Shown: one piece after another, positions 24,489 to 34,101 of the stretch
Layout of the letters: each line of letters starts with the position of its first letter
Numbering within the stretch: position 1 is the first letter of the stretch
Source of the DNA: an uncultured bacterium
GTDB lineage: Bacteria > Bacillota > Clostridia > Lachnospirales > Lachnospiraceae
NCBI GenBank assembly: GCA_947647735.1
Contig: CANSLJ010000001.1
Coordinates: 1 to 64,000, forward strand
DNA length: 64,000 bases
Direction of reading: 5' to 3'
Made by a program: the position numbers and the translations under genes
The notes under the pieces: model-generated
Databases searched by the model: none
Told to the model about the DNA's origin: nothing
The model's input: only the letters and a program-made list of their open reading frames with translations

Positions 24489-26897
24489 TCACGGAAGCCT
24501 GCCGCCGCTGTAAAAATGTCCTGACCAATACTGGCTGTTTATGTCTGCGTAAGAGATCGGGTCGCCGCAGTGTAGCATTTTCCCGTTTCCAATATAAATA
24601 CCTACGTGGGTGACAGGGTTTGCTGAAGAACTTGTTCCTGTAAAGAAAATCAAATCTCCCGGCTGTATATTTTCTTTGGGAACAGGGATACACAGATTAT
24701 ACAGCCCCTGTGCGGTCTGTCTGCCCACGCTCCCCACACCGGAATGGTTGATTACCCAGGACACAAAGCCGGAGCAGTCAAAAGATGTAGACGGCGACGA
24801 GCCTCCCCATACATAAGGAAATCCCAGATATTTCTCTGCTTCCTCCAACATGGCAGAAAAACTCCCGTCCCCCATAGCCTCACCGGGGTCTTCCGTAAAA
24901 TCTGGGCCGCCTGTCACTCCGCCACCCGGAAGATAGCCTGCACCGCCTCCCGCCACGTAATAATAAGGGTTTAGATATTCACCGTTATGAGTGACTTCCA
25001 GATGCAGATGCGGTCCTGTACTGTTTCCGGTGCTTCCCACGGCGGCAATCACATCCCCGCGCTTTACCTTCTGCCCTGTTCCTACCAAAATGGAAGAACA
25101 ATGGGCATATCTGGACTGATAGGCGCCCTCTCCCTCAATCACCACGCACAGCCCGTAATCCCCGGCATTCCCTGCCGAAACTACAATGCCGTCCTGTGCC
25201 GCCTTAACAGGGGTTCCTTCCGCTATGCCGATATCAACGCCCCTGTGCAGATTCTTTTCCCCGCTGACAGGATGGATTCTGTACCCATAAGGACTGGTAA
25301 CATTGCTGATCCAGTCAAAGTCAAAGGGATTGCCATAGCACTGGCGGTTGCCGCAGGTCTGCATGTATATCCCGTACCGGTCAGACACATCGCCCGGCGT
25401 AAGGCTTCCCGCGATAACATCTCCAAGAGGACGTACAGACAGCGTAGTTTTCAGCACATACCATTCATATTCGTGTTCTTCCCCTTCGTCATCCGTATAG
25501 GTGCGTGTCTCCGTAATTTCCTCCCGTGTAAACTGATACTGCTCCCCGAACAGGCGGTTTATCTCTGTCTCCACCTGTGCATAAGTAAAATCATTGTAGG
25601 CTGCTGAAAGATAGCCCATCAGTTCATAAGGACTGTGCCCAATCTCCCCGATGTTATAGCGGTATTCATCATATCCCGGATAATCTTCCTCCGTCTGGTC
25701 AATCCCCATCTGCAAGTCTGTTTCCAGTTCGGTATACCGCAGTTCACTCTGGTTGATTTCCGCATCCTCCGCCACATAACAGGTAGAGATAACTGCGGAC
25801 TGTACGCCGGAAAGCATAGCGGAACAGGCAGAAATCAGGGAGCTGCACATAGCCGCAATCAGTACGCCAATCCCCACAATACCCAAAACAGTCTTATGGG
25901 AAGCCAGGGCCTGCGCCATCGCCCGTACCACCTGTCCGGCAGCGTTCAGCATGTTTGTGGTGTGCTTTATCTCTTTTTCCGCTTCCCTTACCGCAGCCGC
26001 ATATTTGCGTTTCAGCTTTTGTTTCTGTATCCACTTTGCAAAAACTTTTTTCTCCGGTTCCGGGTTGTCAGCAAAAAGTTTCCTGTATGCTGTATCTGCA
26101 TTTTTCTGTGTGTGTCTCTTTTCCGCTCTCCTCCCTTCACGGCAGGACCTTTCCTGGAGACGTTGCCTCTTTTTCCGTACCGCCCACCCTGCGCCCCGCT
26201 CCACTGTAAATTCCGCCTTATGCGATGCTTCCACACCAACGTTATCCGATTCTGCCTCACTGATTTTCCGGTGTGCTTTCAGGACCGCCGCTGTGGACAC
26301 TGCATATCCCGCCGCGCGGCCTGCCCTGTTTGAAAGCAGAAGTTTTTCTTTCTCCGGTATCATCTCTTTTTCAAAACACAGACGATTCCTCACCTTTCCG
26401 GATTCGGTGTCACAGGATTTTTGCTGACGTATGTGCTTGTTGGTCGTTGGCCTTTCTCTGACTTTTTCCGGTTTCGTTTTCTCCTTTTCCATGCACCCCT
26501 GTGCCTTTTCATACTGTCTTTTCGGGTGCGGTGTTACAGTCCTTTTCTCTGTAGCGGATTTTTCATCCCTCGGCGTTGCCACTTCCCCGTATAATATTTC
26601 TCCTGTGATTTTCTCCCTCATCAGACTGTGCTGTACCGCCTTAGACCGTTTTCTGTCCTCCGGTACTTTGCGGGTACAGCACACAGGGGCATCCGTTCCG
26701 CGCATATTTTTCTGTTTACTGTTTTCCGCACGGTGCCCTGCCGCCGTATCTTCCGCCTTTTCACGCCCGAAAGATGCATCCGCAAGCCTGCTGCTGATTC
26801 GCTGCTCCGTACCAGATGTCAGATTTTTCTCTGTCAATCCGTCACGGGTCATTTTCTGAATCTTTTTATCCCGCGCCCGAAATTCCTGTCCTCTCAT
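24489..26897 (-). CDS. CD1108-type bifunctional peptidoglycan hydrolase of the transfer apparatus
   Basis: 802 aa. A long basic cytoplasmic N-terminus (1-325) precedes one transmembrane segment (about 332-358, TVLGIVGIGVLIAAMCSSLI). Outside are an M23 endopeptidase-like domain (about 525-640: SPYGYRIHPVSGEKNLHRGVDI, HLHLEV metal ligands) and a C-terminal NlpC/P60 domain (about 680-802: FDCSGFVSW catalytic Cys, THVGIYIG catalytic His). It opens the cell wall for the mating channel, the VirB1-like role. The start overlaps the DUF6674 stop as ATGA. Confidence 0.92.
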   Translation of the reverse strand: MRGQEFRARDKKIQKMTRDGLTEKNLTSGTEQRISSRLADASFGREKAEDTAAGHRAENSKQKNMRGTDAPVCCTRKVPEDRKRSKAVQHSLMREKITGEILYGEVATPRDEKSATEKRTVTPHPKRQYEKAQGCMEKEKTKPEKVRERPTTNKHIRQQKSCDTESGKVRNRLCFEKEMIPEKEKLLLSNRAGRAAGYAVSTAAVLKAHRKISEAESDNVGVEASHKAEFTVERGAGWAVRKKRQRLQERSCREGRRAEKRHTQKNADTAYRKLFADNPEPEKKVFAKWIQKQKLKRKYAAAVREAEKEIKHTTNMLNAAGQVVRAMAQALASHKTVLGIVGIGVLIAAMCSSLISACSAMLSGVQSAVISTCYVAEDAEINQSELRYTELETDLQMGIDQTEEDYPGYDEYRYNIGEIGHSPYELMGYLSAAYNDFTYAQVETEINRLFGEQYQFTREEITETRTYTDDEGEEHEYEWYVLKTTLSVRPLGDVIAGSLTPGDVSDRYGIYMQTCGNRQCYGNPFDFDWISNVTSPYGYRIHPVSGEKNLHRGVDIGIAEGTPVKAAQDGIVVSAGNAGDYGLCVVIEGEGAYQSRYAHCSSILVGTGQKVKRGDVIAAVGSTGNSTGPHLHLEVTHNGEYLNPYYYVAGGGAGYLPGGGVTGGPDFTEDPGEAMGDGSFSAMLEEAEKYLGFPYVWGGSSPSTSFDCSGFVSWVINHSGVGSVGRQTAQGLYNLCIPVPKENIQPGDLIFFTGTSSSANPVTHVGIYIGNGKMLHCGDPISYADINSQYWSGHFYSGGRLP

Positions 26898-27787
26898 AAT
26901 GCCGCCTCCCGGCTCTTTATCCCTTTATCTGGCACAGGCATCGACCGGATGGTGGCAAGCATTTTCTTTTCCTGTAAATCCTTTAATACGGATAGCTTTT
27001 CTTTCCTGTTATCCACAGACGGCTTCAAATTCCCCTGTCCATTCATCGCCTCAAATGTTTCCGCCCTCTCCTGTCCTGTTTCCGAAGCTGCTTCCTCTTT
27101 TGTTTGCCCTGCCGCCTGTTCCAGACGCTCTACGCTTCCAATCGCAGCAATGATCATATTATTAAGCTGGTTTAAGAGTGTTTTTTCCATCCGCAAAGGA
27201 GAAAGGACAGCCGCCTGGATACGTCCTTCGCTTCCGCCGTCTATCTCCTGCCGTTCTTTCCCCATGATGGTGCGTCCCGCATTTTTGATATGTCCTCCTG
27301 CGCTCCTGATTTCATGCCCCAGATTCTCCACCTTTTCTATAGACTTTTTCACATCCGCTATGGAGTCGCCGACTCTCTTCTGCATACTCTCCAACGCTTT
27401 CCTGATACCAAGTGCGGAAACTGCATGATCCAACGCCTTAATGCCGGTACGTCTGAACCTTTCCACGGCCTCCTTTGCTCTCTCCACAATATGCGCCTTC
27501 ATCGTTGCAAGCTGTTCCCGTATTGCATAGAGCCTGCCCTCCACCACATCCGTCATACGCGACACTAAATGCCTTGAAGGGTTCTCCTTCATTTCTGCAA
27601 GCTGCCCCCGGACTTCGTGTAGTTCAGCCAGTGCCCTGTTAAGTTTTCCTGCCATATTGTCCGCCTGCCAGAGCATCATGGAATAATCCTGTCTTTTATC
27701 AGGACTGTTTTCCGCAAGGAGTTGTAAAAACTGTCTGACCGCTTCATTTTCCAAAAGCTTCCCTATCTGCATATCCTGATCGTTCAT
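26894..27787 (-). CDS. DUF6674-family protein
   Basis: A 297-aa soluble protein, strongly helical with coiled coil (QADNMAGKLNRALAELHEVR, RAKEAVERFRRTGIKALDHA). This matches the DUF6674 family that immediately precedes CD1108 in clostridial ICEs; function unknown, probably transfer-associated. Good ribosome site GGGGGAG. A terminator sits only 24 bp upstream of the start, so expression must come from read-through or from a promoter inside the methyltransferase gene. Confidence 0.75.
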   Translation of the reverse strand: MNDQDMQIGKLLENEAVRQFLQLLAENSPDKRQDYSMMLWQADNMAGKLNRALAELHEVRGQLAEMKENPSRHLVSRMTDVVEGRLYAIREQLATMKAHIVERAKEAVERFRRTGIKALDHAVSALGIRKALESMQKRVGDSIADVKKSIEKVENLGHEIRSAGGHIKNAGRTIMGKERQEIDGGSEGRIQAAVLSPLRMEKTLLNQLNNMIIAAIGSVERLEQAAGQTKEEAASETGQERAETFEAMNGQGNLKPSVDNRKEKLSVLKDLQEKKMLATIRSMPVPDKGIKSREAAL

Positions 27788-27810
27788 GCCATTCTCCCCC
27801 TTTCCATGTC

Positions 27811-27838
27811 AAAAAGGCGTATCCGAAAATACGCCTCC
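27811..27838 (-). terminator. Terminator between methyltransferase and DUF6674
   Basis: GGCGTA and TACGCC pair around TTTTCGGA and TTTTT follows on the minus strand. It closes the methyltransferase unit but lies in the middle of the transfer operon. Confidence 0.8.
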
Positions 27839-27914
27839 CCTAAATACCATAATTGATTAGTTACTTTCTTCCCGAACAGCTCTTAAACGGGCTGCCTCGT
27901 TTTTGTAAGAAGTC

Positions 27915-28622
27915 TCATAACTGCATAATCCTGTTTTTTGAAACCATGAACCATTTATTTTCTATTTCCACTCCTATAAATCTGCGGTTTGTCCTGATGC
28001 ATGCTTCTCCCGTCGAGCCGCTCCCCATAAACGGGTCAAAGCATACTTCGTTCTCCTGCGTGGAACATGCGACCAGATGCTCTATCATAGATACCGGTTT
28101 TTCAGTCGGATGCCGTTTTTCTTTTCCTCTCGGCATCCTTTGTTCTATGACCGTCGAACCTGAAAAATGGGCCTTTCTGTAGTTTCCTTTTCTATACATA
28201 AGGATAAACTCAGCTCTCTTAGGATAATATGTAGATGGCACTGTCATTTTTTTATCTAAAACCAGTAATTCACAAAAGTGAAATTTACAATCTATACAGA
28301 TTTTGTGAATAGAAAAAATATTCCTGTCATTTGTCATTACATAAAAATACCGTTCACTTTTTAATATCCTGTATATTTCCGGTATCCATTCGGAAAAAGC
28401 AATATTTTTTGTACTGAAACCGTAATTTCTGAATACTTCCCCTCCTGCATAATTCAGCTTTCCGTTTTTCATTCCGCCACTCACCAGTTCAAAAGGCGGA
28501 TCGGTAAAAACCATATCAACGCTATTGTCATCCATGCAAGATGCAATCTTCAAAAAATCAGCATGGTATAACAGGACTTTTTCTGTTATACATACGGTTT
28601 CTGTCTCTTTTTTTATATCCAG
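27915..28622 (-). CDS. DNA (N4/N6) methyltransferase, DPPF type
   Basis: The catalytic motif IV is FTDPPFELV, motif I is DPFMGSGSTGEAC and GVEIENKW near the C-terminus, so the order is beta-type with the methylation motif first. The family's usual start, LLYHADFLKIASCM, is encoded upstream of the first ATG-like codon; a CTG at 28622 with GGAGGTG six nt upstream is the best start, giving 235 aa, while TTG 28553 would cut that region. RHPTEKPVSMIEHL is typical. No restriction enzyme is nearby, so it is an orphan methylase, probably for host-defence evasion. Confidence 0.8.
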   Translation of the reverse strand: MDIKKETETVCITEKVLLYHADFLKIASCMDDNSVDMVFTDPPFELVSGGMKNGKLNYAGGEVFRNYGFSTKNIAFSEWIPEIYRILKSERYFYVMTNDRNIFSIHKICIDCKFHFCELLVLDKKMTVPSTYYPKRAEFILMYRKGNYRKAHFSGSTVIEQRMPRGKEKRHPTEKPVSMIEHLVACSTQENEVCFDPFMGSGSTGEACIRTNRRFIGVEIENKWFMVSKNRIMQL

Positions 28623-28708
28623 TTTTTCACCTCCATCAGCAAATAGAATTTATCTGCGGCAATGCTCTGGCAGATATAAATATCCATTCTTATCTCCAGC
28701 TTTCTCAT
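28613..28708 (-). CDS. Possible 31-aa peptide upstream of the methyltransferase
   Basis: ATG at 28708 with AGGA upstream, and an internal in-frame ATG at 28687 preceded by GGAG. The peptide begins MRKLEIRMDIYICQSIAADK. Its 3' end carries the GGAGGTG that would serve the methyltransferase and overlaps its CTG start, so it could couple translation. No homology recognised. Confidence 0.35.
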   Translation of the reverse strand: MRKLEIRMDIYICQSIAADKFYLLMEVKNWI

Positions 28709-28722
28709 GCCTTTAAATATTC

Positions 28723-29472
28723 CTAAAAATTTTTGATTATGATCTCCTTATAGCATCTTTTTGTAGAGCACGAAGTCATATTATTCTGGCGTTCCAACGG
28801 AATCACCCGGTAATCTCCATATAAATTACGGATATATGGACAGTCGTTATATGTCAGAATAAATTTTCCCTCTGCTTTCTCCAGGCTGGCTTTTAACCGC
28901 AGATGATCCTCCCGTCCAAAATCCCCTGTATAATATCCTTCGGCATCAAAATACGGCGGATCTGCATAAAAGAGAGTACCTTTTGCATCATATAAAGGAA
29001 TCAGTTTTTCAAAATCCAACTGCTCGATTACTGTTGCCCGCAGGCGCTCACTGAACATCCCCAAATCTTTTACAACATTTCCCAGAGATACCCTTTTCCC
29101 GTTAAAAGTTTCCATTTTAGCGCCAAAACTGCACCTTGCCACCATAAAAAATCTGGCTGCCCTCTGGATATCTGTCAGGTATGGACTGTGCAGTTCCTCC
29201 TTCGCTTTCATAAATTCCTCTCTTGAAATAAGACACCATTGCAATTCTTTTTGCAGTTCCTCTGCATGATACTTGACACACCGAAACAGATTGACAAGAT
29301 CATGGTTGATATCATTGTAAACTTCCATGCTGCTGTTTTTCTGCCTTGCAAACAGCACCCAGGCCGCACCTCCGAATACTTCAACATAACTGTCCACTGT
29401 CTGCGGAAATTCTTCTAAAATCCGGTGCCGCAGCAGATACTTCCCGCCTACCCATTTCATAAAACTGTTCAT
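28723..29472 (-). CDS. D12-class DNA adenine N6-methyltransferase
   Basis: 249 aa with Dam-type order: KWVGGKYLLRHRI (6-18, SAM/DNA loop), YVEVFGGAAWVLF (28-40, motif I), NDINHDLVNLF and the catalytic LFYADPPYFDAEGYY (about 167-181). It methylates adenine in a short site; a stand-alone copy suggests protection against restriction. The start overlaps the VirB4 stop as ATGA, so it is translationally coupled to the pore operon. Confidence 0.92.
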   Translation of the reverse strand: MNSFMKWVGGKYLLRHRILEEFPQTVDSYVEVFGGAAWVLFARQKNSSMEVYNDINHDLVNLFRCVKYHAEELQKELQWCLISREEFMKAKEELHSPYLTDIQRAARFFMVARCSFGAKMETFNGKRVSLGNVVKDLGMFSERLRATVIEQLDFEKLIPLYDAKGTLFYADPPYFDAEGYYTGDFGREDHLRLKASLEKAEGKFILTYNDCPYIRNLYGDYRVIPLERQNNMTSCSTKRCYKEIIIKNF

Positions 29473-31940
29473 TTCCCATCCTCCGCCAAATCCTCCGGCC
29501 TTGTTGTAAGCAGGCGGTACAAATGGGTATCCTTCGGGAAATGGTCAATAAAAGGAATAATCACATTCCCGTAAAACAAAAGTCCCTCACCGGCATTGGA
29601 ATTTGTAACATAAGAAAGCTGGTGAGGGGAAATATTCAGTTGCTTTGCCAAAATCTGCCGGTCTCCCGCAGCCTGATTAAGCATGTAGATAAAATCACTG
29701 TTCTCAAAAATGTTCTCTATCTCCCGCGAGGAAAGCAAATCTTTTACGTTCTGGGTGATGCCCGTCGGTATGCCGCCCCACTTCCTGAACCGTTTCCAGA
29801 TTTCCACGCTGTATGCCGCTGTCTGCTCTTCTTTCAAAAGGAGGTGGAATTCATCAATGTAAAGCCGTGTGGATTTATGTGCTTCTCTGTTCACTGTGAC
29901 ACGGCCCCAGACCTGGTCCTGCACCACCAGCATCCCCAGCTTTTTAAGCTGTTTTCCCAATTCCTTAATGTCATAACAGACAATACGCGACTGTATATCC
30001 ACATTTGTCCGATGGTTAAAGACATTCAAAGAACCTGTGACATAGATTGCCATACAGTCCACCACATGCCGTGCCTTATCTCCTCCGTACTTTATGATTT
30101 CCTCATACAAATCCTGTAAAACAGGCATTTTCTCCGGACACGGGTCATCAAAAAAGCGGTGGTAAACCCTGCGCAGACACTGGTCAATGATACTCCTTTC
30201 ATCCGGTTCCACCTTTCCCATCATCAACTCCATCAGTGACAAAATAAAGTCACTTTTTAAAATCAACGGATCATCGTCCTCACTGTAATTCAGATTGATA
30301 TCCATCGGGTTAATGTACTGTGAGGATGTGGGAGAAATCTTAATCACCTGTCCTCCCAGCGCTGTCACAAGAGGTGAATACTCCGCCTCCGGGTCAATAA
30401 TCGCTATATCGTCCGTCGTAATCAGGAAAGAGTTGGTGATCTCCCTCTTTGCAGAAAAAGACTTGCCCGCACCGGGAGTGCCAAGTATCAACCCGTTCGG
30501 GTTTTTCAGTTTCTTCCTGTCACACATGATGAGATTATTACTGAGCGCATTTACCCCGTAATAAAGGGCTTCCCCGCTCTGGAACAGTTCCTGTGTTGTA
30601 AACGGTACGAAGATTGCCGTGCTGCTTGTGGTAAGACCCCTCTGTATCTCCACCTGGTTCACGCCAAGCGGGAGCGTGGATACAAACCCCTGCTCCTGCT
30701 GATAGGAAAGACGCCTCAAGGCACAGTTGTATTTCTGCGCAATCCCCGCTGTCTGAAACACATTGTTTTCCAGCTTCTGCCGTTTATCCGCCAGGTTCAT
30801 CACAAGTATTGTCACTAAAAACATGCGCTCATTCCGACTCTGCAAATCTTCTAACAGCGTCTTCGCCTCATTGCCGTAGGTTGCCAGGTCGGACGGGATG
30901 ATATCCATATCGTACCCCGCACGCACTGCTTTCTTTTGTTCCTCAATTTTCATCTTGTCAATGTCTGTCAGCTTGCGTTTGATGGTCTTGATTGCCGCTC
31001 TCTGGTCGATGGACCGGATATGCAGTGTCACCACCATGCCATTCTCTAGGTCGAGGAAATCCGCCAGCATCCGGTCCGTCAGTTCCGGCGCTAAAATCTG
31101 GATAAAGGACGCTGCGCCGTAAGTCTGTCCTATCTTAAAATACTGCCCGTTCTGAAAAGTGAAACTGTCCGGCGCAATAAAATCTTTACTGGAAAGCCCT
31201 GTCTGCCAGAGTGCATCCCACGAAAAATGAAATTTTCTCTCCCTAGCAGGGTGGAGTATCTGATGTAAGATGGAGAGTCGCTCATAACCGTCCAGAGCTT
31301 TCGCCTTTACCCCAAGCACCTTAAAATTAGCCATTATGTCGGCTTCAATCCGCTCAAGCCGTGTCTTTGCGGCTTTCAGGTTTTCGGCTTCCACACCGAA
31401 GGTAATATATTTTGTCTTTGTCAGTCCGTTGTTGCCGCGGGAAAGCTGTCCCCGCAGCATTCCGACATATTCACGCCTGATCTGGTTAAAGGCGTCCTCC
31501 TGCTCCGGTATATCAATAGACTTCCGGAAACGCTCCATATCTGCCCTCTGGTTCAAAAAGGAAAGCTGGAAATGGATAGAGGAATCAAAATAGTTGAGAA
31601 AATCGCACCAGTTCTCAAAAATAATATTCTTATCCTCGTTCTGTGCAAGCTGATAATTGATATCGAAAAACTCAATCTGCTTTGTAAAGTAATGCCCATC
31701 CACGTCACATATACCATCACGGTGCATCTCCCGGTAAGGAATCGTCTCCTGCGCGGACTTCGGAATTTTCCCGTCCCGCTTTGCTTTCTTCACAGCGATG
31801 ACAAGCCTCTTTTTTTCCTGCTTCCTGAGTTTCCCCTCCGGCATGAGCCTTATCGCCTTTAAATCCTCCTTATCCTTTTTATACTGGTTTTTTGCGGCTT
31901 GCAGGTTTCTTTCCTGCCTTGTCTGCTTCCTTGTTTTCAA
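29469..31940 (-). CDS. VirB4-type conjugation ATPase
   Basis: The TTG at 31940 is chosen: GGAGGC lies 8 nt upstream inside the PrgI gene, giving 823 aa. LGTPGAGKSFSAKREI (Walker A, near residue 450) and RLYIDEFHLLLKEE (Walker B, near 690) mark the AAA+ domain; the N-terminal half is the TrbE/CagE-type region. VirB4 powers assembly of the type IV secretion channel at the inner membrane. The overlap with prgI (about 60 bp) is common in these ICEs. Confidence 0.93.
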   Translation of the reverse strand: MKTRKQTRQERNLQAAKNQYKKDKEDLKAIRLMPEGKLRKQEKKRLVIAVKKAKRDGKIPKSAQETIPYREMHRDGICDVDGHYFTKQIEFFDINYQLAQNEDKNIIFENWCDFLNYFDSSIHFQLSFLNQRADMERFRKSIDIPEQEDAFNQIRREYVGMLRGQLSRGNNGLTKTKYITFGVEAENLKAAKTRLERIEADIMANFKVLGVKAKALDGYERLSILHQILHPARERKFHFSWDALWQTGLSSKDFIAPDSFTFQNGQYFKIGQTYGAASFIQILAPELTDRMLADFLDLENGMVVTLHIRSIDQRAAIKTIKRKLTDIDKMKIEEQKKAVRAGYDMDIIPSDLATYGNEAKTLLEDLQSRNERMFLVTILVMNLADKRQKLENNVFQTAGIAQKYNCALRRLSYQQEQGFVSTLPLGVNQVEIQRGLTTSSTAIFVPFTTQELFQSGEALYYGVNALSNNLIMCDRKKLKNPNGLILGTPGAGKSFSAKREITNSFLITTDDIAIIDPEAEYSPLVTALGGQVIKISPTSSQYINPMDINLNYSEDDDPLILKSDFILSLMELMMGKVEPDERSIIDQCLRRVYHRFFDDPCPEKMPVLQDLYEEIIKYGGDKARHVVDCMAIYVTGSLNVFNHRTNVDIQSRIVCYDIKELGKQLKKLGMLVVQDQVWGRVTVNREAHKSTRLYIDEFHLLLKEEQTAAYSVEIWKRFRKWGGIPTGITQNVKDLLSSREIENIFENSDFIYMLNQAAGDRQILAKQLNISPHQLSYVTNSNAGEGLLFYGNVIIPFIDHFPKDTHLYRLLTTRPEDLAEDGK

Positions 31941-32292
31941 TTTGCTCTGCCTCCTTATCAAAATTCGCCTGCCGCATAAGTGCGGCATAGCCATTGTCTG
32001 TACGGTACGGTCTTGCCGACGGCCGTATAAAAGAAACGCTGATAAAATTTTTCAGCACTTTTTCAAGGGGCTGCCCGTCCTTCTCATATATCCCAAATGC
32101 AAAAAAGGGGAGCATCAGGCCGATCATCAAAAGAGCAGCCGATTCATTCCCAATGCTGCCGCGGGTAAAAAGATATACAGGGATTCCCACAAAGCCGCCC
32201 AGCCCGAAGGTGACAAGCTGCCGCTTTGTCAGGTTAAACGCCACCTTTGTCTTTACTTTTGTCAGGTCCTTCGGCACAGGCACAAACGGCAT
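31879..32292 (-). CDS. PrgI-family inner-membrane conjugation protein
   Basis: 137 aa. MPFVPVPKDLTKVKTKVAF is the typical start; two transmembrane segments lie at about 27-45 and 50-68, followed by the FISVSFIRPSARPY stretch and a Lys-rich tail. PrgI is the VirB3 counterpart that binds VirB4. It is 1 bp from the DUF3849 gene and its 3' part overlaps the VirB4 start. Confidence 0.88.
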   Translation of the reverse strand: MPFVPVPKDLTKVKTKVAFNLTKRQLVTFGLGGFVGIPVYLFTRGSIGNESAALLMIGLMLPFFAFGIYEKDGQPLEKVLKNFISVSFIRPSARPYRTDNGYAALMRQANFDKEAEQIENKEADKAGKKPASRKKPV

Positions 32293-32293
32293 C

Positions 32294-32854
32294 TTACCTC
32301 ACCTCCCTGTCATTTGTTTTGTGATCGTGTTTTTCTCCGGGGACGGGCGGTGCGGCAAGCTGCTCTCTGATTGACGGCTTTTCGGACTGCGATTTTGCCG
32401 CTTCCCTATCGCGCCGCATCAGGCTGATAAACCCGTCCAGCACAGCCGGATGGCTCCCCACAATATAATCACATACCGTGTCATAATTTTGTATTCCACC
32501 CTCCTGGCTGAGATAACTATCTGCCCACTTTTTATTGCTATGGGAAAATCTCCCGTCATAATTCAGATACCGGACAGTATTTGCCAGCACCCAATCCATA
32601 CGGTCAGAACCATATTCCTCCATAACCGGCCTGATGCACTCCTCTTTCAGGTGCATCCCGTCAAAGTTTTCCCGTATCGCCGCCTCGATTGCCTCTTTGC
32701 AGGCAATGTTCAGTTTGCGTGATGCCCGAAAAATATCAATTTCTCCTCTGGCTTTTGCTTCCGCCGGGAAAAGTTTATAAACCTGCATGTTTTCCATTCT
32801 CTTCCTTTCCTTCTGTTTCATGTCTAAGGGCATGAGCACCCTTTTTTCTTCCAT
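32294..32854 (-). CDS. DUF3849-family protein
   Basis: The start MEEKRVLMPLDMKQK at 32854 has AAGGAA upstream and lies 10 bp after the TrbL stop; ATG further up would overlap it. 186 aa, soluble. VYKLFPAEAKARGEIDIFRA, NIACKEAIEAAIRENFDGMH and RMDWVLANTVRYLNYDGRFS match the DUF3849 signature of clostridial ICEs. Function unknown; position inside the pore operon suggests a cytoplasmic accessory of transfer. Confidence 0.75.
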   Translation of the reverse strand: MEEKRVLMPLDMKQKERKRMENMQVYKLFPAEAKARGEIDIFRASRKLNIACKEAIEAAIRENFDGMHLKEECIRPVMEEYGSDRMDWVLANTVRYLNYDGRFSHSNKKWADSYLSQEGGIQNYDTVCDYIVGSHPAVLDGFISLMRRDREAAKSQSEKPSIREQLAAPPVPGEKHDHKTNDREVR

Positions 32855-32864
32855 ATTTGTTTCC

Positions 32865-33734
32865 TTAATGTGCGTTAAAGATTGAGCGTGAGATTGAACT
32901 TGTCTTAAAAAGCGAAAAGCATAGAAGCAGCGTGTACCCGGCACAGCTCCAGATTGCGCCGTGGATATTCACCGCACTCCCGATATTTGATACAAGAACA
33001 GAATAGATTGCTATGCACACCATGATAAAAAAGCCCTGCAATCCAAGAGCCACAAGCCCCCGCAGGTAGTTATTCCCCATCTGCCCCCATTCCCGGTTGG
33101 TCATAGTGGCAAAAGGGATTGCACCTACAGAACAGTAAATATAAATTTCCACCATGCGCCCCACCAGTACCAGCATGACGCAGACAGACAGTATCGGGGT
33201 TGTAATCCGTATCAGCATGGTTTCCACCAGCAGGCCGAACAGTTCCCCGTTCTCCATTGTCTCAAGCTGTGCAGTCAGGCTCCCCATGACAGCATCAAAC
33301 TGAATGTTCGTATTCCCGGTAATTACCCCGGTACTCTGGCGCACTACGCTCTGCGACAGCTCAAAAATCGCCATTGTAATGTCAAAAGTATGCGTGACAA
33401 AATATGTTGCAACGAACACTTTGAAAATCCATTTAAAAATGTTAAAAGTATCAAAATCATGCATGTTGTTCTTCTCAGTAATCATACTGATCAGCTCATA
33501 ACACAGGACGAATGTTAAAATAATTCCGGCTATGGGGACGATCACATTATCAGACAGAGCACGGATCATGGAAAACACCCCGGCATTCCAATCCTGGGGT
33601 GTTTTCCCTACGTCCGCCGCTACGCCCCCGACCGCTTCGTTTACCTGATCGAACAGCCCGGAAAGGTTTCCTGTGATGCACTCAATCAGAAACCCTTTTA
33701 TCCACTGCTCAATCTGATCGAGGATATTCAGCAT
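32865..33734 (-). CDS. VirB6/TrbL-like polytopic channel protein
   Basis: 289 aa with about six transmembrane segments (65-85, 100-125, 175-200, 225-245, 255-285). MLNILDQIEQWIKGFLIECI and the conserved QMGNNYLRGLVALGLQGFF block are typical of TrbL-like proteins of Firmicute ICEs. It forms the inner-membrane part of the DNA channel. Follows Maff2 by 15 bp. Confidence 0.85.
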   Translation of the reverse strand: MLNILDQIEQWIKGFLIECITGNLSGLFDQVNEAVGGVAADVGKTPQDWNAGVFSMIRALSDNVIVPIAGIILTFVLCYELISMITEKNNMHDFDTFNIFKWIFKVFVATYFVTHTFDITMAIFELSQSVVRQSTGVITGNTNIQFDAVMGSLTAQLETMENGELFGLLVETMLIRITTPILSVCVMLVLVGRMVEIYIYCSVGAIPFATMTNREWGQMGNNYLRGLVALGLQGFFIMVCIAIYSVLVSNIGSAVNIHGAIWSCAGYTLLLCFSLFKTSSISRSIFNAH

Positions 33735-33749
33735 AGGCGTCCACCTTCC

Positions 33750-34046
33750 TTAACTAAACAGTGTCGCCAGCAGAGGAATAAGCTTCATACCTATCAGCGC
33801 AACACCTCCGCCTGCCATAAGCTGTTTAATGCCCTGACTTTTTGCACCAGGGTTGTCATTGCCATATCCTTCTAAAAGATTGATTACACCCCATACGCCA
33901 AGCCCTGACCCTAATGCAATCACAAGAACTTTCAACGTATCAATCGCACTCGTAAAAAATGCCATACTCATTTTAAAACCGGCGCTTTTATTTTCAGGGA
34001 TTTTATTTATTTTCTTCCAGCCACCAGAAAGCCTTATATCATTCAT
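33750..34046 (-). CDS. Maff2-family membrane protein (VirB2-like)
   Basis: 98 aa with two transmembrane segments (about 35-55 and 75-96). SMAFFTSAIDTLKVLVIALG and the GVWGVINLLEGYGNDNPGAK loop are the Maff2 signature. The size and topology resemble VirB2/TrbC pilins. AGGAAAA 8 nt upstream supports the start. Confidence 0.85.
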   Translation of the reverse strand: MNDIRLSGGWKKINKIPENKSAGFKMSMAFFTSAIDTLKVLVIALGSGLGVWGVINLLEGYGNDNPGAKSQGIKQLMAGGGVALIGMKLIPLLATLFS

Positions 34047-34101
34047 TCGGATTTTCCTGTTTCCGAATCCCCAGCGCCAGTTTATCCTCCTTCATTATTT
34101 T

